Below are positions 63,824-64,000 of a DNA stretch of 64,000 bases, in pieces. Source of the stretch: Cladosporium sp. IMV 00045 (taxonomy: Eukaryota; Ascomycota; Dothideomycetes; Cladosporiales; Cladosporiaceae); the NCBI GenBank assembly GCA_001931905.2, contig MSJI02000442.1, forward strand, positions 1 through 64,000, given 5' to 3'. The notes under the pieces are model-generated. The model ran no database searches. It saw only the letters and a program-made list of their open reading frames with translations, and was not told the DNA's origin. The position numbers and the translations under genes are program-made. Position 1 is the first letter of the stretch; each line of letters starts with the position of its first letter.

Positions 63824-64000
63824 GAGGCGGCCAACCAGTATGCGGACAGTCCCGAAGTGGCAGTCAAGCCTCAGCACCTAAATCGGAAAGGTGTAGCGGA
63901 CCGCTTGAATCTTGTGTTTCGGCAGCACCGGTATCATCGATCCCCGAACATGACTCCTTTTCCTTAAACCCCTCAAGACAATAGGCAGGATCTTCCAGAC
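63824..64000. other. Right flank of the transposon, nothing recognised
   Basis: 177 bp at the window edge. An open plus-strand frame runs through it but is too short to judge. Confidence 0.4.

Noticed and set aside
1..64000. CRISPR arrays, bacterial operons, rRNA genes, telomere repeats
   Set aside because: None seen. Gene structure is eukaryotic and no TTAGGG-type arrays are present, so a subtelomeric position remains only a possibility.

Overview
The window comes from a filamentous ascomycete (Pezizomycotina; a Dothideomycete is my best guess, by inference only). Almost every gene has short introns of about 48-60 nt with GTRNGT donors, CTRAC branch points and YAG acceptors. The families are fungal: a WOPR (Gti1/Pac2) regulator, Zn2Cys6 factors, a hybrid histidine kinase, a fungal phytochrome, an Est1-type DNA/RNA-binding protein, a Tad-like LINE and Fot/pogo transposons. 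Damaged copies carry TGG-to-TAG and CAG-to-TAG changes, which is the pattern left by repeat-induced point mutation (RIP).

Layout. 1-20 kb is gene-rich: a 3CxxC zinc-finger protein (cut by the window edge), a three-exon membrane-tailed protein, a BTB protein, a small coiled-coil protein, a transposase relic, a 55-aa Cys-rich protein, RNA polymerase I subunit RPA12, an F-box/DUF7730-like protein, two tail-to-tail genes whose coding ends overlap by 17 bp, and a Sge1/Wor1/Ryp1-type WOPR master regulator. 20-35 kb holds an intact JmjC-like protein with a Cys-rich (CXC-like) tail, a convergent Est1-type protein, a RIP-damaged deletion derivative of the JmjC gene, a frameshifted RBR E3 ligase, several small multi-exon genes, a MADS-box-like mini-protein, and a divergent JmjC relative that has lost its metal ligands. 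35-41 kb is an almost complete Tad-like LINE with one stop and one frameshift. It abuts a RecQ-type helicase fragment that reads straight into a third JmjC-CXC copy (41-43.3 kb). 44-56 kb has a decayed Zn2Cys6-type factor, an apparently intact 1223-aa hybrid histidine kinase, and, facing away from it, a wrecked phytochrome without its chromophore cysteine, H-box, ATPase or receiver, followed by a 128-aa protein that is little more than a Zn2Cys6 cluster. 58.5-63.8 kb is repeat-built: two partial Fot/pogo transposase copies, each with an intact 41-bp terminal inverted repeat, a second LINE fragment, and a 20-N assembly gap.

The most unusual feature is the JmjC-CXC family. Four members lie within 23 kb: one intact, one divergent with ligands lost, one internal-deletion copy that keeps both flanks, and one joined to a RecQ-type helicase. 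This pattern is more like a mobile or self-amplifying unit than an ordinary paralogous gene family. Exon joins were read by eye from splice signals and reading-frame continuity; no database search was possible.
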